Source: Leptobrachium leishanense
Taxonomy: Eukaryota; Chordata; Amphibia; Anura; Megophryidae
DNA: 64,000 nucleotides
Assembly (NCBI GenBank): GCA_009667805.1
Contig: CM019063.1
Coordinates: forward strand, 405,982,959-406,046,958
Direction of reading: 5' to 3'
Part shown: one piece after another, positions 41,281-51,985 of the stretch
Position numbering within the stretch: position 1 is the first letter of the stretch
Layout: each line of letters begins with the position of its first letter
The notes under the pieces: model-generated
The model's database searches: none
Seen by the model: the letters and a program-made list of their open reading frames with translations, nothing else
Told to the model about the DNA's origin: nothing
Made by a program: the position numbers and the translations under genes

Positions 41281-41739
41281 GCCTGTGATCCCATACCAAT
41301 CATTTACCCTCTCAGGCCCCACGATGGACCGCCGCCGTCCTCGGCACTCACCTGGTGGCTCCTCCCAATCTTGGGCAGTCCCGGAGGCGCTGTCTGTCTG
41401 TCAAGCTGGCACGGCCAGTGGGATCCGCCAATCCAGTGTCCAGCGGTGGTCTGGATGTTTGGGGGGATCTGCTGCCACGGCTGCACCCACTGGACCCTTT
41501 GGACCACAGGGCTGCCGCTGCCTGCGGCTGCATTCCTCTCCGTTCGGGGGGCTGGGTCCAAGGTGGCGCTTGGTCTAGAGAATCCACTATGAAAGGTCAG
41601 GGAGCATTGCGGCCGCCCTGAGTGACAGCTCTGGGGATTTCCAGGGAGATGCTTCCTCCTTCAGGTGTGGGCCAATAGAAGGGACGGTGAGTTCATCCAG
41701 TGGGCATGACTACCTCACCTTCCTTTAAATGCTCCCTTA
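41281..41739. other. Probable 3' part of the Harbinger element
   Basis: GC-rich sequence (41300-41640) has several overlapping open frames on both strands, none recognisable. It may be the remains of the second (Myb-like) Harbinger gene or the 3' region. I could not find a terminal inverted repeat. Confidence 0.3.
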
Positions 41740-42518
41740 AATGCAGCCAAAGCAACAGATCTTCTTGAGCCACTCATTTGTTGCCTTGGCCTTGTGTTTT
41801 GGGTCATTGTAATGCTGGAATTCCCATCCACGATCCAAGTTCAATGCCCTGGCTGAGGGAAGGAGGTTCTCATCCAAAATTTGACGATACATGGTCCCAT
41901 CCATCGTCCCTTTTGGTGCGTTGAAGTTGTCCTGTCCCCTTAGCAGCAAAACACCCCCAAAGCATAATGTTGCCACCATCTTTGATGGTAGGGATGGTGT
42001 TCTTGTGGTCCTTCTCCAAACCACAGTTGAGTTGATGCCATAGAGCTCAATTTTGGTCTCATCTGACCAACAATACTTTCACCCAGTTCTCCTCTGAATC
42101 AATCACATGTTCATTGGCAAACATCAGACGGGCCTGTACAAGTGCTTTCTTGAGCACAAGGACCTTGCGGGCACTGCCGAATTTCAGTGCTTCACGGCGT
42201 AGTGTGTTACCAATTGTTTTCTTGGTGACTATGGTCCCAGCTGCCTTGAGATCATTGACAAGATCCTCTCATGCAGTTCTGGGCTGATTCCTCACCATTC
42301 TCATGATCATTGAAACTCCACAAGATGAGACCTTGTATGGAGCCACAGACCGAGGGAGATTGACAGTTATTTTGTTTCTTCCATTTGCGAATAATCGCAC
42401 CAGCTGTTGTCACCTTCTCACCAAGCTGCTTGGCAATGGCCTTGTAGCCCATTCCAGCCTTGTGTAGGTCTACAATCTTGTCCCTGATATCCTTGGACAG
42501 CTCTTTGGTCTTGGCCAT
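41740..42518 (-). pseudogene. Tc1-type transposase fragment
   Basis: It starts [20 protein letters not shown] with the first helix-turn-helix ('[13 protein letters not shown]'). The middle is frame-broken (42025-42250). It ends with 'GGVLLLRGQ', '[20 protein letters not shown]', which holds the second catalytic Asp. The final DE(D) block ('QSPDLNPIE' type) is absent because the element is truncated at about 41740. It is not functional. Confidence 0.8.
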
Positions 42519-42877
42519 GGTGGAGAGTTTGGAATCTGATTGATTGCTTCTGTGGACAGGTGTCTTATATACAGGTAACAAGTAGGGATGAGCTGTTCGG
42601 TTCGATCTGTTCGGAGTTCGCATCGAACATCGGCCTTTCGGCTGTTCGCCGATCTCCGAACATTTCCGCGTGTTCGGTTCGAGTTCGCCCACAATGCACC
42701 ACAATGGACCACAATGCACTTTTCCACTGGCCTGAAGCTTGTAATTGGCTACAGCCTTGCACCTGACCACAGGTCAGGTGCAAGACAGGTGCAAGACTAT
42801 GCCAATCACGGCTCAGAGTCCTGATTGTGCAAATTTTGCCCACTCATGGGCTCACAGAGCTAAGTCCAGCAGCACAC

Positions 42878-42886
42878 TATATAAGG
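42878..42886 (+). promoter_or_regulatory. Candidate TATA box of the hAT element
   Basis: TATATAAGG lies about 300 bp inside the left end and upstream of the tandem arrays and transposase. It is followed by 'cttcacacagcccccag'. The position is plausible for transcription start near 42910; this is inference. Confidence 0.4.
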
Positions 42887-42943
42887 CTTCACACAGCCCC
42901 CAGTATGTGTTTTTTGAGAGGAGATTGTTCTGTTAGTGTGTCT

Positions 42944-43690
42944 TCTCAGTGCCAGCAGCTATTGGGGGGGGGGGTCTCACTTCTACACGATATCTGGGAA
43001 TTGTTGTAATCTGTGTGTTCTCACTGCCAGCAGCTATTGGGGGGGGGTCTCACTTCTACAAGATATCTGGGAATTGTTGTAATCTGTTTGTTCTCACTGC
43101 CAGCAGCTATTGGGGGTCTCACTTCTACAAGATAGCTGGGAATTGTTGTAATCTGTGTTTTCTCCCTGCCAGCAGCTATTGGGGGGGTCTCACTTTTACA
43201 AAATATCTTGGAATTGTTGTAATCTGTGTGTTCTCACTGCCAGCAGCTATTGGGGGGGGTCTCACTTCTACAAGATATCTGGGAATTGTAATCTGTGTCT
43301 TGTCACTGCCACCCATCAGGGGGTCTCACTGATTTATAGGAGGTTCCTGGGATTGTAATTTGTGTCTTGTCACTGCCACCCATCAGGGGGTCTGCCTGAT
43401 TTATAGGAGGTTCCTGGGAATTGTAATTTGTGTCTTGTCACTGCCACCCATCAGGGGGTCTCACTGATTTATAGGAGGTTCCTGGGAATTGTAATTTGTG
43501 TCTTGTCAATGCCACCCATCAGGGGGTCTCACTGATTTATAGGAGGTTTCTGGGAATTGTAATCTTTGTCTTCTCACTGCCAGCTATCAGGGGGTCCCAC
43601 ATACTTCTAGCAGATTTCTGCGAATTTTAATCTGTGTCTTGTCACTGCCACCCATCAGGGGGTCTCACTGACTTATAGGTGGTTTCTATA
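42944..43690 (+). repeat. Two tandem arrays in the hAT 5' region
   Basis: Bases 42944-43300 hold about five units of roughly 70-77 bp ('cactgccagcagctattggg', then a G run and 'gtctcacttctacaagata'). Bases 43300-43690 hold about five or six related units of about 70 bp ('cactgccacccatcaggggg', 'tctcactgatttataggagg'). G-run length varies from 3 to 10. They sit between the putative promoter and the start codon, so they belong to the leader or a leader intron. Confidence 0.8.
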
Positions 43691-43831
43691 AGGGTGTCTC
43701 ACTGAGTTATACCAGAGTTCTGGAAATCTTTAATCTAAATAACACAGTTGAATCAGAGTTCTGCATATCTCCAATTTTTATAACAGGTTGAATCAGAGTT
43801 CTGTATATCTTTAATCTATATATCACTCACC

Positions 43832-46627
43832 ATGTCAGAAAGCCCAAAAAGGACAGGCAGACGCTCCCAGACACAGATAAGAGGGCAAGCAGCCTCTGTA
43901 TCAGTAGGCTGTGCCTCTGGTCATCGTAGACGTGGTGCATCCTCTGCAGGGGCACACTTGTCCTTTCTAACTGGTGCTGGCCATCTTAAGCAGCAGCAAC
44001 ATACAGAGGATTTGCAGGATTGGCTAACCAGGCCATCCTCATCCTCCGAGTCCTCTGCCAGCCAGGCTTGTAGTGGATTACAGTCCACCTCAGCTGCCAA
44101 AGCATCTAATTCAGCCTCCATGTCCACAGCTACTCCTGCCGTAGCCTCACTATCACACACGGAGGAGTCAGCTGAATTGTTTGACTACAATGACAGTGAC
44201 ATGCTGCTTGAGAATGCACAGCAACTACAGTGCTCTGATTCAAACTCTGAGGTTGAGGAAGGGAGTATAATCAACCTAGAGGAAGGGTGTGCCAGTGATA
44301 CACAAATACCTGGCACTCATGTTGCCCCAGCAGCTGCAGCATACTGCCAAGTTGGCTCCAGTGATGAGGAGATAGGGGGTGATGACGATGATAAGGTCAC
44401 TGACTCCACCTGGGTGCCTGATCAAACAGAGGAGTCAAAGGAGGAGGAGGCACAACAAAAACGAGGCAGAACATCCTCTATGACCAACCATAACCAGTCC
44501 AAGGCATCAGAAGTTACAGCTGCTCAGGTGCAGAGCGCTGTTGTTTCAAAGCACATGTACAGGAAGTCTGCTGTCTGGGAGTTCTTTAAGAAATATGCAG
44601 CAGACCGCACCGTTGCTATTTGTAATCTATGTCAGATGAGGATCAAGCGTGGGAAAGACATCCCACGCTTGGGTACCACGTGCTTGAGGCGACATATGAC
44701 CACCTGCCACGCATCCCGTTGGCACAACACTTTGCATAGGTCCTCCTCCTCCTCATCTGTCTCTACCCCCACTATATGTCCTGCCATGTCATTGCCTACA
44801 ACCTCCACTGACAGGGATAATGCTTCAGTAATGGGTGTACCAAGTCCTTCCTCACAATGTGACAGCAACCCATCAGCTGAAGATTTACGCAGTCAGATTA
44901 CGTTGCCCCAGCTGCTGCAGCGTAATAAAAAATATAGTCAGAATCATCCACAAGTACAGCGTCTAAATGCCAGCTTAGCAAAATTACTCGCATTACAGCT
45001 GCTGCCTTTCCAGCTGGTAGACTCTGCTTCCTTCCGTGAATTTGCTGAATGTGCTGTACCACAGTGGCAGGTTCCAAAACGCCATTTCTTTTCACTGAAG
45101 GCCATTCCAGCACTATACCAGCACGTGGAAGACAATGTTATGGAGTCATTGGGAAAGGCAGTCAGCAGCAAGGTACACATGACTTTAGACACGTGGTCCA
45201 GCAAGCATGGACAGGGCCGTTACATTTCCTTCACGGCACACTGGGTAACTCTGATTGCAGCTGGGAGGGATCCAAGACGGGGCTCTGTGCCAGAGCTTGT
45301 TCATCCACCACGCCTCCAGAAAGCTGCTTGTATGAGGTCTGTCTGCTCCACCACCACCTCTCCCTCTTCCTCCTCCTCCTTCTCTGTCTCTGGCGAAGTG
45401 GCAGTTAAACTGACGCGTGGCAGGGGCTACGCAATGGCTCAAGCAAAAAGATGCCATACTGTGCTTGAGCTGGTTTGTTTAGGGGACAGGAGCCACACCG
45501 GGCCAGAAATTCTGTCAGCTCTGCAGGGGCAGGTGCAGAGATGGTTAACATCATGCCAGCTTGAGCTGGGAATGGTCATCTGTGATAATGGCAGCAACCT
45601 TCTCTCCACCCTATGCCAGGGTAAGTTGACGCATGTACCATGCCTAGCACACGTCCTAAATCTGGTGGTACAGCGTTTCCTAACCAGGTACCCAGGGCTG
45701 GCAGAGCTTCTCAGCCAGGCCAGAAAAGTCTGCAGCCACTTCAGACGGTCATTCCCAGCAAGTGTTCGCCTGGCAGAAATATTTAAGTAGGAATATTTAA
45801 GTAGTGGGGGCATTGAAGGTGGGGATTCCTCAAGGGAGGGGTTTGTGTGCCCAGAAACCCAAGGACTAGTACGTGGCTGGGAGGAGGAAGTGCACGATGG
45901 GGTCATCCTCATTGACCAGGAAGACTCGGAAGCTAATGCCACCTCCAACCTACTCTGCATGGGCTCCCTTATCCTGCAAAGCCTGCTAAAGGACCCCAGG
46001 ATTAGTGCTATCAAGGAGAGGGATCATTACTGATTGGCAAGCCTTCTTGATCCACGATACAAGGGTAAAGTTGCAGAGCTCATCCTGCCCACACTGAGGG
46101 AGGACCGTATGAAACAACTTGAGTACGCTCTAAAGCGACACTTGTGTAACACCTTTCCAGGCACTGGTAGGTTACCAAGTGATGACACAGGTGCTTCTGA
46201 GGCTGCGGATGATCAGAGGAAGAGTGGTGAAGGTCGGGGCCCCTTGACTGTAGCCTTTTCCAATTTTTTTAGTCCACGACGCCCAGGGACGTCAAATGTA
46301 GGCACCTATTGCCAGCGTCTTCACCATATGGTGCAGGACTACCTAGGGGCAAGGGCAGACCTGGATACCTTTACAGCAGACGATCCACTGGCTTACTGGG
46401 TGTTGAGATTGGATCACTGGCCAGAATTTAGCCAATATGCTATGCAGCCACTAGGTTGCTTTTCATCCAGCGTGCTTTCTGAAAGGACGTTCAGTGCCGC
46501 TGGAGGTTTTGTCACAGACAAAAGAGTGCGTCTGTCCACTGACTCTGTAGACCGGCTGACATTTCTAAAAATGAATCAGTCCTGGATCAGCAGCTATCAA
46601 TCCCCTGATGCTGACGTAACTGAATAG
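43832..46627 (+). pseudogene. hAT transposase with BED finger; one frame with two stops
   Basis: Starting at ATG 43832 the same frame runs to 46627, about 931 codons, broken by TAG at 45788-45790 (next to a 14-bp tandem duplication) and TGA at 46031-46033. An acidic, Ser-rich N-terminus (1-230) is followed by a BED zinc finger (C264, C267, H288, H293). The RNase-H-like core has 'HMTLDTWSSK' (first Asp, codons about 450-459), 'GMVICDNGSN' (second Asp) and 'HVPCLAHVLNLVVQ'. The C-terminal dimerisation block is 'SERTFSAAGGFVTDKR' with the catalytic Glu. Family transposases bind the ends through BED and cut and paste with 8-bp duplications. Otherwise intact, so inactivation looks recent. Confidence 0.9.
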
Positions 46628-47691
46628 GTCGGAGATCTCTTCTGCATTACCAAAACCTCCACCCCTGCACTCTTCCACATTACCTCAGAGGGGTGACGTT
46701 GTGAAGGCACTAGCTGGCACCAAAGGCCTAATATTTGGCTGCACTGCCACTGACGCCTATACCAGATTCATATCATTTTAATATTGGACCGCAGGGTCCA
46801 ACCCTGCACTCTTCCACAATACCACAGAGGGGTTACGGTGTGACGGCACTGTTGCCGACATTAAAGGCCCAATTTTAAAGCACCTATTGTTACTTTCATC
46901 CAAAGCCTGCATACGTTTCACCATAATTTAGCCAAAAAATCACTAAACCTGTTCTGCGTGTCCTAAAATGTCTCCTCTTTTCATACAGACTGCCGCCCCA
47001 AGCAGTTGTTTATGAATAGATTAAAGGAAAACCATTTACCGGCATTTGAAATGTCATTGTTTTGTTTTTAAATGATTCTATACATCCTACAAATCCGCCA
47101 CTTCACGGGCAGGTTATGGGGACCTCCTAGGCACGATATTTGAAGGAATTTTTGGTTTTTATTCTTAACCTTTATTTCATGGAAAACTCTCTGTTGCTTT
47201 AAAAATGGTTTTTTTTTACTTTTTGTCCTTGTTCCCTGTCCCCCAGGGCACTACCCGGACCCCCATACACCTTTTATGGCAAATATCTTGCATATATGCC
47301 CTCTGGGAGGGCACTCTAAAAATCGAACTTTCGAGTGCCATTGACTTGCATTGAGTTCGGTTCGTGTTCGAGTTCGAACTCGAACTTTTGAAATTGTTCA
47401 AGTTCGAATGTGAACCGAACATGGGGGTGTTCGGCTCATCACTAGTAACAAGCTGAGATTAGGAGCACTGCCTGGAGCACACACCTGGGAGCCAGAAATC
47501 TTGCTGATTGATAGGGGATCAAATACTTATTTCTCTCATTAAATTCAAATCAATTTATAACCTTTTGAAATGAGTTTTTCAGGATGTTTTTGTTGTTATT
47601 CTATCATTAAAATTATAGACTGATTATTTCTTTGTCAGTATGGAAACGTACAAAATCAGCAGGGGATCAAATATTTTTTCCTCTCACTGTA

Positions 47692-48951
47692 TACAGTATT
47701 ATTATATTATTTATTATAATATAAATTGCATATAATATATATATATAATATAACAAATGATTGCCCCCTCTACCGCTTACCTTTTGTGCAGGGATGGGGC
47801 CAAACCACAGAGGTGTGCATAGAAGGGTGGGGCATGTCTCCCTGGTGGTCTGGGTAGGAGAGGCCCTGTCTCTCTCACACTGGCCTCAATCTGGCAGTGA
47901 CTCCTCTTTCTGGCATTCTGATATGGCATCAGTGCGCAATGGGTGCTTAGACTTACTGAGCAGGAGAGCTCAATGTGATTGCTGTCCGTTTTATTGAAAA
48001 AAAGCAAAGATCCGGTTTGATTTCTGTAAAAAAAATGCATGGATCCAGCAGGATCTGGTAGTTTTTCCATGAAAAAGCACACAGGTCCATTAGATTCCAG
48101 CAATTTTTTGGGAAAAAGGTGCCGGATTCTGAAGGATAATATGGTGTTTTAGTGAAAAATGCAAAGATCCAGTGTGATTTCTCAAGAAAAAGGCATGGAT
48201 TCAGCAGTATCTGGCACTTTTAATGAAAAGTATCGATCTAACTTTTACCGGGACCCCTACAAGATATGGTTTGACTCTATATGTGTCACTTCAGTACTAG
48301 TGTGGCTATAACGATGAGTACGTTCTTTGATTCCGTTTAAATTATGGAATATATACCTTTTCTTTTTTGCTACTTCACAATAATGTTGCCTTTCATTGTA
48401 TTTTTAGAGTTCTTTTTCTTTTAAGTTCTTGTGTAATATATACTTTTACAGTATTATTACAGATACTGACAGTCACTTTTCCTTATGTATACATGATAAA
48501 TATTCTGAACAATGTGCATCACAAGGATAATATTACAGAACGGATTTCCACATAGCTTAAAGCATGTTCATTGAAATTAGAGGGTATTAGTGAATGCTGC
48601 TGATTACACTCCTGAGTACTACTCATAAGTCACTTTAGAACTTAACTGTTTTACTATTGTAATATGGAATTAGAGTTCTGATTGCAAGCTATAAATCAAA
48701 ACCTCTATTTAAATAAGGGAACTGTAATTGAATATTGAAAGGAAATGTAAAATGATCGCATCACCTAAATATTCAGTGAAAAGAAAAAAGATAAAAATAT
48801 ATTGTCAATACAGTATTTTCCCATAATTTACGTTTTAAACAATCATGTTGAAATGGCAATTGTTTCAATGCATGATGCAAAAACGTATTACATAGTAGTT
48901 AGTTATACAATTTTTTTATTATGAAATTAATTTTTAATATTAACACTTGGG
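47692..48951. other. AT microsatellite, decayed tandem repeats, unassigned sequence
   Basis: AT-rich microsatellite-like sequence lies at 47695-47758. Bases 47990-48235 contain imperfect repeats of about 60 bp with 'gcaaagatccggtttgattt', 'atgcatggatccagcaggat', 'gcaaagatccagtgtgattt' and 'ggcatggattcagcagtatc'. The rest (48240-48951) is AT-rich and shows nothing I can name. Confidence 0.4.
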
Positions 48952-49852
48952 GGGTTATTCAGACAGTGTTATTCAAAGAGCTCCGAATTGCTTGAGAAAG
49001 GTAACCGAAAGCTGAAAATCAGCGTTCGGTTACCTTTCTTGGCCATTCGGCTGTCCAGAGAGCAGGCAATTCGTCAAATCCTAGCGAATTGCCTGAACAT
49101 ACGGTGCCTGTTCGGTGCCTGTTCGAGGGCAGTGAAATCCCCATGAAAAAGCACTGCTTCGGCTATTCAGAGAACACAAACCAGCAGTGAAAGGTTCCCG
49201 AAATGCCCTGCCATTCGGTGGTTTAATTCGGCAAATTTATTCAGGAGAATCCCATAGGCTTCGATGTTAAAAATATTCCCGTTTTAATTCAATATCTAAT
49301 AAACCGTTCATTATAAAATTATGCAGTAAAGAGTCTCTTTATTTATAGATTTTTTAGGATATTTTAAGCACTTTTCTTCATTTTTTTTTAAAAGTCCGAT
49401 TTTTTTCTTTTTTAAGTTTACTTCTTTTTTCTGTAACAGCCCTCTTTATTATCATTCCCTGGACCTCATTTGCAAATTTCAGACATTTTCGCTCAGTAGT
49501 TTCTTTGCAAACAGCGTTTCATTTTCAAACATTCACACAAACTGTTTTGCTAATTTATTCACTGCCTCGTCTGCGGTCTCGGCTGCTTCGCTGCGTGTGA
49601 TCGGCTCCTGTTCGGGTTTTTCGACGGTTAATACAGATGTTTTTGGGGGTTTTCGGTGTGCATTTGGTGGGTTTTGCGGTTCGTTTTCGTCGGGTTTGCG
49701 GCAGCTTTTTTCCCTGCAATTCGGGGACCCTGTGGTGCTTGCTGAATACACCGCAGGGTCACCGAAATGGGATCGGCAAAAGGAACCGAATTGAAGAGAA
49801 CGAAAAGTCACCGAATGTGCGGTGACTTTTCGAATCTCTTTGAATTACCCTG
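48952..49852. mobile_element. CAGGGTTATTC-family MITE (large form), second full copy
   Basis: It has the same order as 18367-19276: 'gttattcaaagagctccgaa', hairpin 'ggtaaccgaaagctgaaaat/cagcgttcggttacc', hairpin 'gcaggcaattcgtcaaat', the 'aatatctaataaaccgttca' block and the right terminus 'ggtgacttttcgaatctctt...accctg'. The left end looks duplicated ('gggttattcagacagtgtta'). Confidence 0.7.
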
Positions 49853-50025
49853 AAAGAGAGGTGAAAACCAGGAGAATGACTGGAGAAGTGAAAATTCTAG
49901 GTCAAAATAGCCGATTTGGAAAGCGAGATAAATGGGAGAATTTTTCTGGTTTGGTTATTTTGACCTAGAATTTTCACTTCTCCAGTCATTCTCCTGGTTT
50001 TCACCTCTCTCTCTGAATAACCCTG
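49853..50025. mobile_element. CAGGGTTATTC-family small foldback MITE, second copy
   Basis: The arms of about 75 bp include 'gaccaggagaatgactgg'-like sequence and 'attctaggtcaaaatagc'. The unit ends 'ctctctgaataaccctg'. Its own left terminus is replaced by the right end of the large copy next to it, so the two share one 'accctg' junction. Confidence 0.65.
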
Positions 50026-50409
50026 TTGGTTACTCTATGAATTTATAAGATAAAGATTAAAGAGTTTGGTCACTAAACGATAGGTAGGCAACCTGTTTCA
50101 GTCTCGCTAGGTATGAAATTGTCTGGTGGGCTGCAATGGCCACAGCCTGCTTGCACAACATGCATTCTCCCAGCTAGTTAATGGAGCGGTTCAATATTCT
50201 TTGATCGTGGTTCTATTAGCAAGCAATGATTTCCCATAGGGAATCATGGCTATAAAAATTTGATGTTACTTAAAACTGGTAGGTTCACGTTCAGGCTGTG
50301 ATCCCTAAAACCATAGCCTACACACTACCCAAATGGAGATGCACTGCCCTCAATAACATGAGCTTAGTGGTGGAGAGATCAGAAAAGCCTTACCACTGAA
50401 ATCCACTTG
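50026..50409. other. Unassigned sequence
   Basis: No ORF or repeat terminus is recognised between the MITE and the L2 tail. Confidence 0.3.
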
Positions 50410-50639
50410 CTATATTATTATTATTATTATTATTCTTTATTTATAAAGCGCCAGCATATTCTGCAGCGCTGTACAATAAGCACAGTATAAACAGGGTTAC
50501 AATACATTGAACAACATTTGACAAACAGTACAGGAGGAGATGAGGGCCCTATTCCCGTAGGAACTCACAATCTTGGAGGGTTGGGGTTGGAAACAGGAGG
50601 AGAGGACTGTAAGGTGAGAGTGATTGATGGTTGCGTCAG

Positions 50640-51320
50640 TGAGTTGGGTGGTAGGCTTCCCTAAATAGGAATGTTTTCAGGGAGCGTTTGAAGGAAGAGA
50701 AGTTAGGGGAAAGTCTGACAGTACGAGGGAGAGCGTTCCAGAGAGTGGGGGCTGCGCGTGAGAAATCCTGCAGTCTATCATGGGAAGAGGTGATGCGGGG
50801 AGAAGCTAGGCGCAGGTCACTGTTTGACCTTAGGGAGCGGGCTGGGGTGTATTTGGTGATTAGTGAGGACAGGTAGTGGGGAGCTGAGTTAGTGAGGCTT
50901 TTGTAGGTAAGGATAAGGATTTTGAACTTAATTCTGCAGTGGATGGGGAGCCAGTGAAGGGACTCGCAGAGGGGAGCGGCAGAGACAGAGCGGCGGGTGA
51001 GGTGAATTAGCCTGGCGGAGGCGTTCAGGATGGATTGTAGGGGGAGAGGTGGGACAGAGGGAGGCCAGATAAGAGATTATTGCAATAGTCGAGTCGGGAG
51101 ATTACCAGGGCGTGTATGAGTTGTTTTGTGGCGACAGCGGTAAGAAATGGCCGAATTCTGTAAATATTACGCAGTTGGTATCGGCAGGAGGAGGAAAGAG
51201 ACTTGATGTGGGGGATGAAGGAAAGAGCAGAGTCAAGTGTAACTCCAAGACAGCGAACTTGGTTTGATGGGGAGATGGTGATACCCTCCACCGTGATAGA
51301 GAAGTCAGGAGGTGGGGCGG
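50640..51320 (-). pseudogene. L2 reverse transcriptase C-terminal (thumb) part
   Basis: It starts '[20 protein letters not shown]' and continues '[12 protein letters not shown]', 'ISRLDYCNNLLSGLP' in one frame, then runs in broken frames through the typical L2 end ('ESLHWLP', 'FKILILTYK') down to about 50650. This matches the usual conserved block before the L2 3' UTR. Confidence 0.7.
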
Positions 51321-51985
51321 CATTAGAGGAGGAATAAGTAGGAGCTCAGTCTTTGACATGTTGATCTTTAGGTGGTGGGAGGCCATCCAGGAGGAGATGC
51401 CAGATAAACAGTCACTGACTTTGGAAAGGACAGGGGGAGAGAGATCAGGGGTAGAGAGGTAGATCTGAGTGTCATCAGCGTAGAGGTGGTAATTAAAGCC
51501 AAAGCTGTTGATGATTTTGCCCAGGGAGGAGGTGTAGATGGAAAAGAGCAGAGGACCAAGGACAGAGCCTTGAGGTACACCAACAGATAGAGGCAATGAG
51601 GAGGAGGAGTTACCAGCAAAGGACACACAGAAGGACCTGTTGGATAAATAGGAGTCAACCCAAGCAAGTGCAGTGTCACCGAGACCCAGAGAGTTGAGGG
51701 TCTGTAGAAGGAGGGGGTGGTCAACAGTGTCAAAAGCAGCCGAGAGGTCAAGCAGGATGAGAATAGAATAGTGGCCGTGTTTTTTAGCAGTTAGGAGGTC
51801 GTTGGTGACTTTGGTGAGGGCAGTTTCAGTTGAGTGTAGGGGACGGAAGCCAGATTGCAGGGGTTCAAGTAGGGAATTGGAGGACAGGAAGATGGAGAGG
51901 CGGTTGAAGACTAGTTTTTCTAAGAGCTTAGAGGTAAAGGGAAGCAGGGATACAGGACGGTAGTTGGATAGTTGGGATCTAGGGA
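51102..51985 (-). pseudogene. L2 reverse transcriptase core, +1-type frame after the first break
   Basis: From about 51980 the frame reads '[14 protein letters not shown]', '[15 protein letters not shown]' (aspartate block), '[16 protein letters not shown]' and '[12 protein letters not shown]' with the catalytic YADD at 51471-51482. It then reads '[17 protein letters not shown]', after which a second frameshift near 51320 moves the reading to another frame. All catalytic residues remain, so only frame is lost. Confidence 0.85.

Larger units (their letters stand above)
42583..47444 (+). mobile_element. hAT (Ac-like) DNA transposon, 4.86 kb, with exact 8-bp target duplication
   Basis: The left end is TAGGGATGAGCTGTTCGG; the right end, reversed, is TAGTGATGAGCCGAACAC. 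The target duplication GTAACAAG is exact at 42575-42582 and 47445-47452. The element has a 5' region with a TATA box and two tandem arrays, one long transposase frame with two in-frame stops, and a 3' region with a repeated 'ccctgcactcttccaca' segment (46662, 46801). Ends rich in TTCG/CGAA words are typical of this family, and related short MITEs in frogs start with the same kind of sequence. Confidence 0.92.
41740..47689 (-). mobile_element. Second Tc1 element, 3'-truncated and split by hAT (41740-42582, 47453-47689)
   Basis: The right terminus, read on the minus strand, is CAGTGAGAGGAAAAAATATT followed by 'tgatcccctgctgattttg', with TA at 47690-47691. This is a Tc1-type 5' inverted repeat distinct from the element at 10486. 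The transposase (minus) begins at 42518. The 3' third, including the last catalytic block and the 3' inverted repeat, is missing at the 41740 side. The hAT element inserted between the 5' inverted repeat and the transposase start. Confidence 0.75.
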
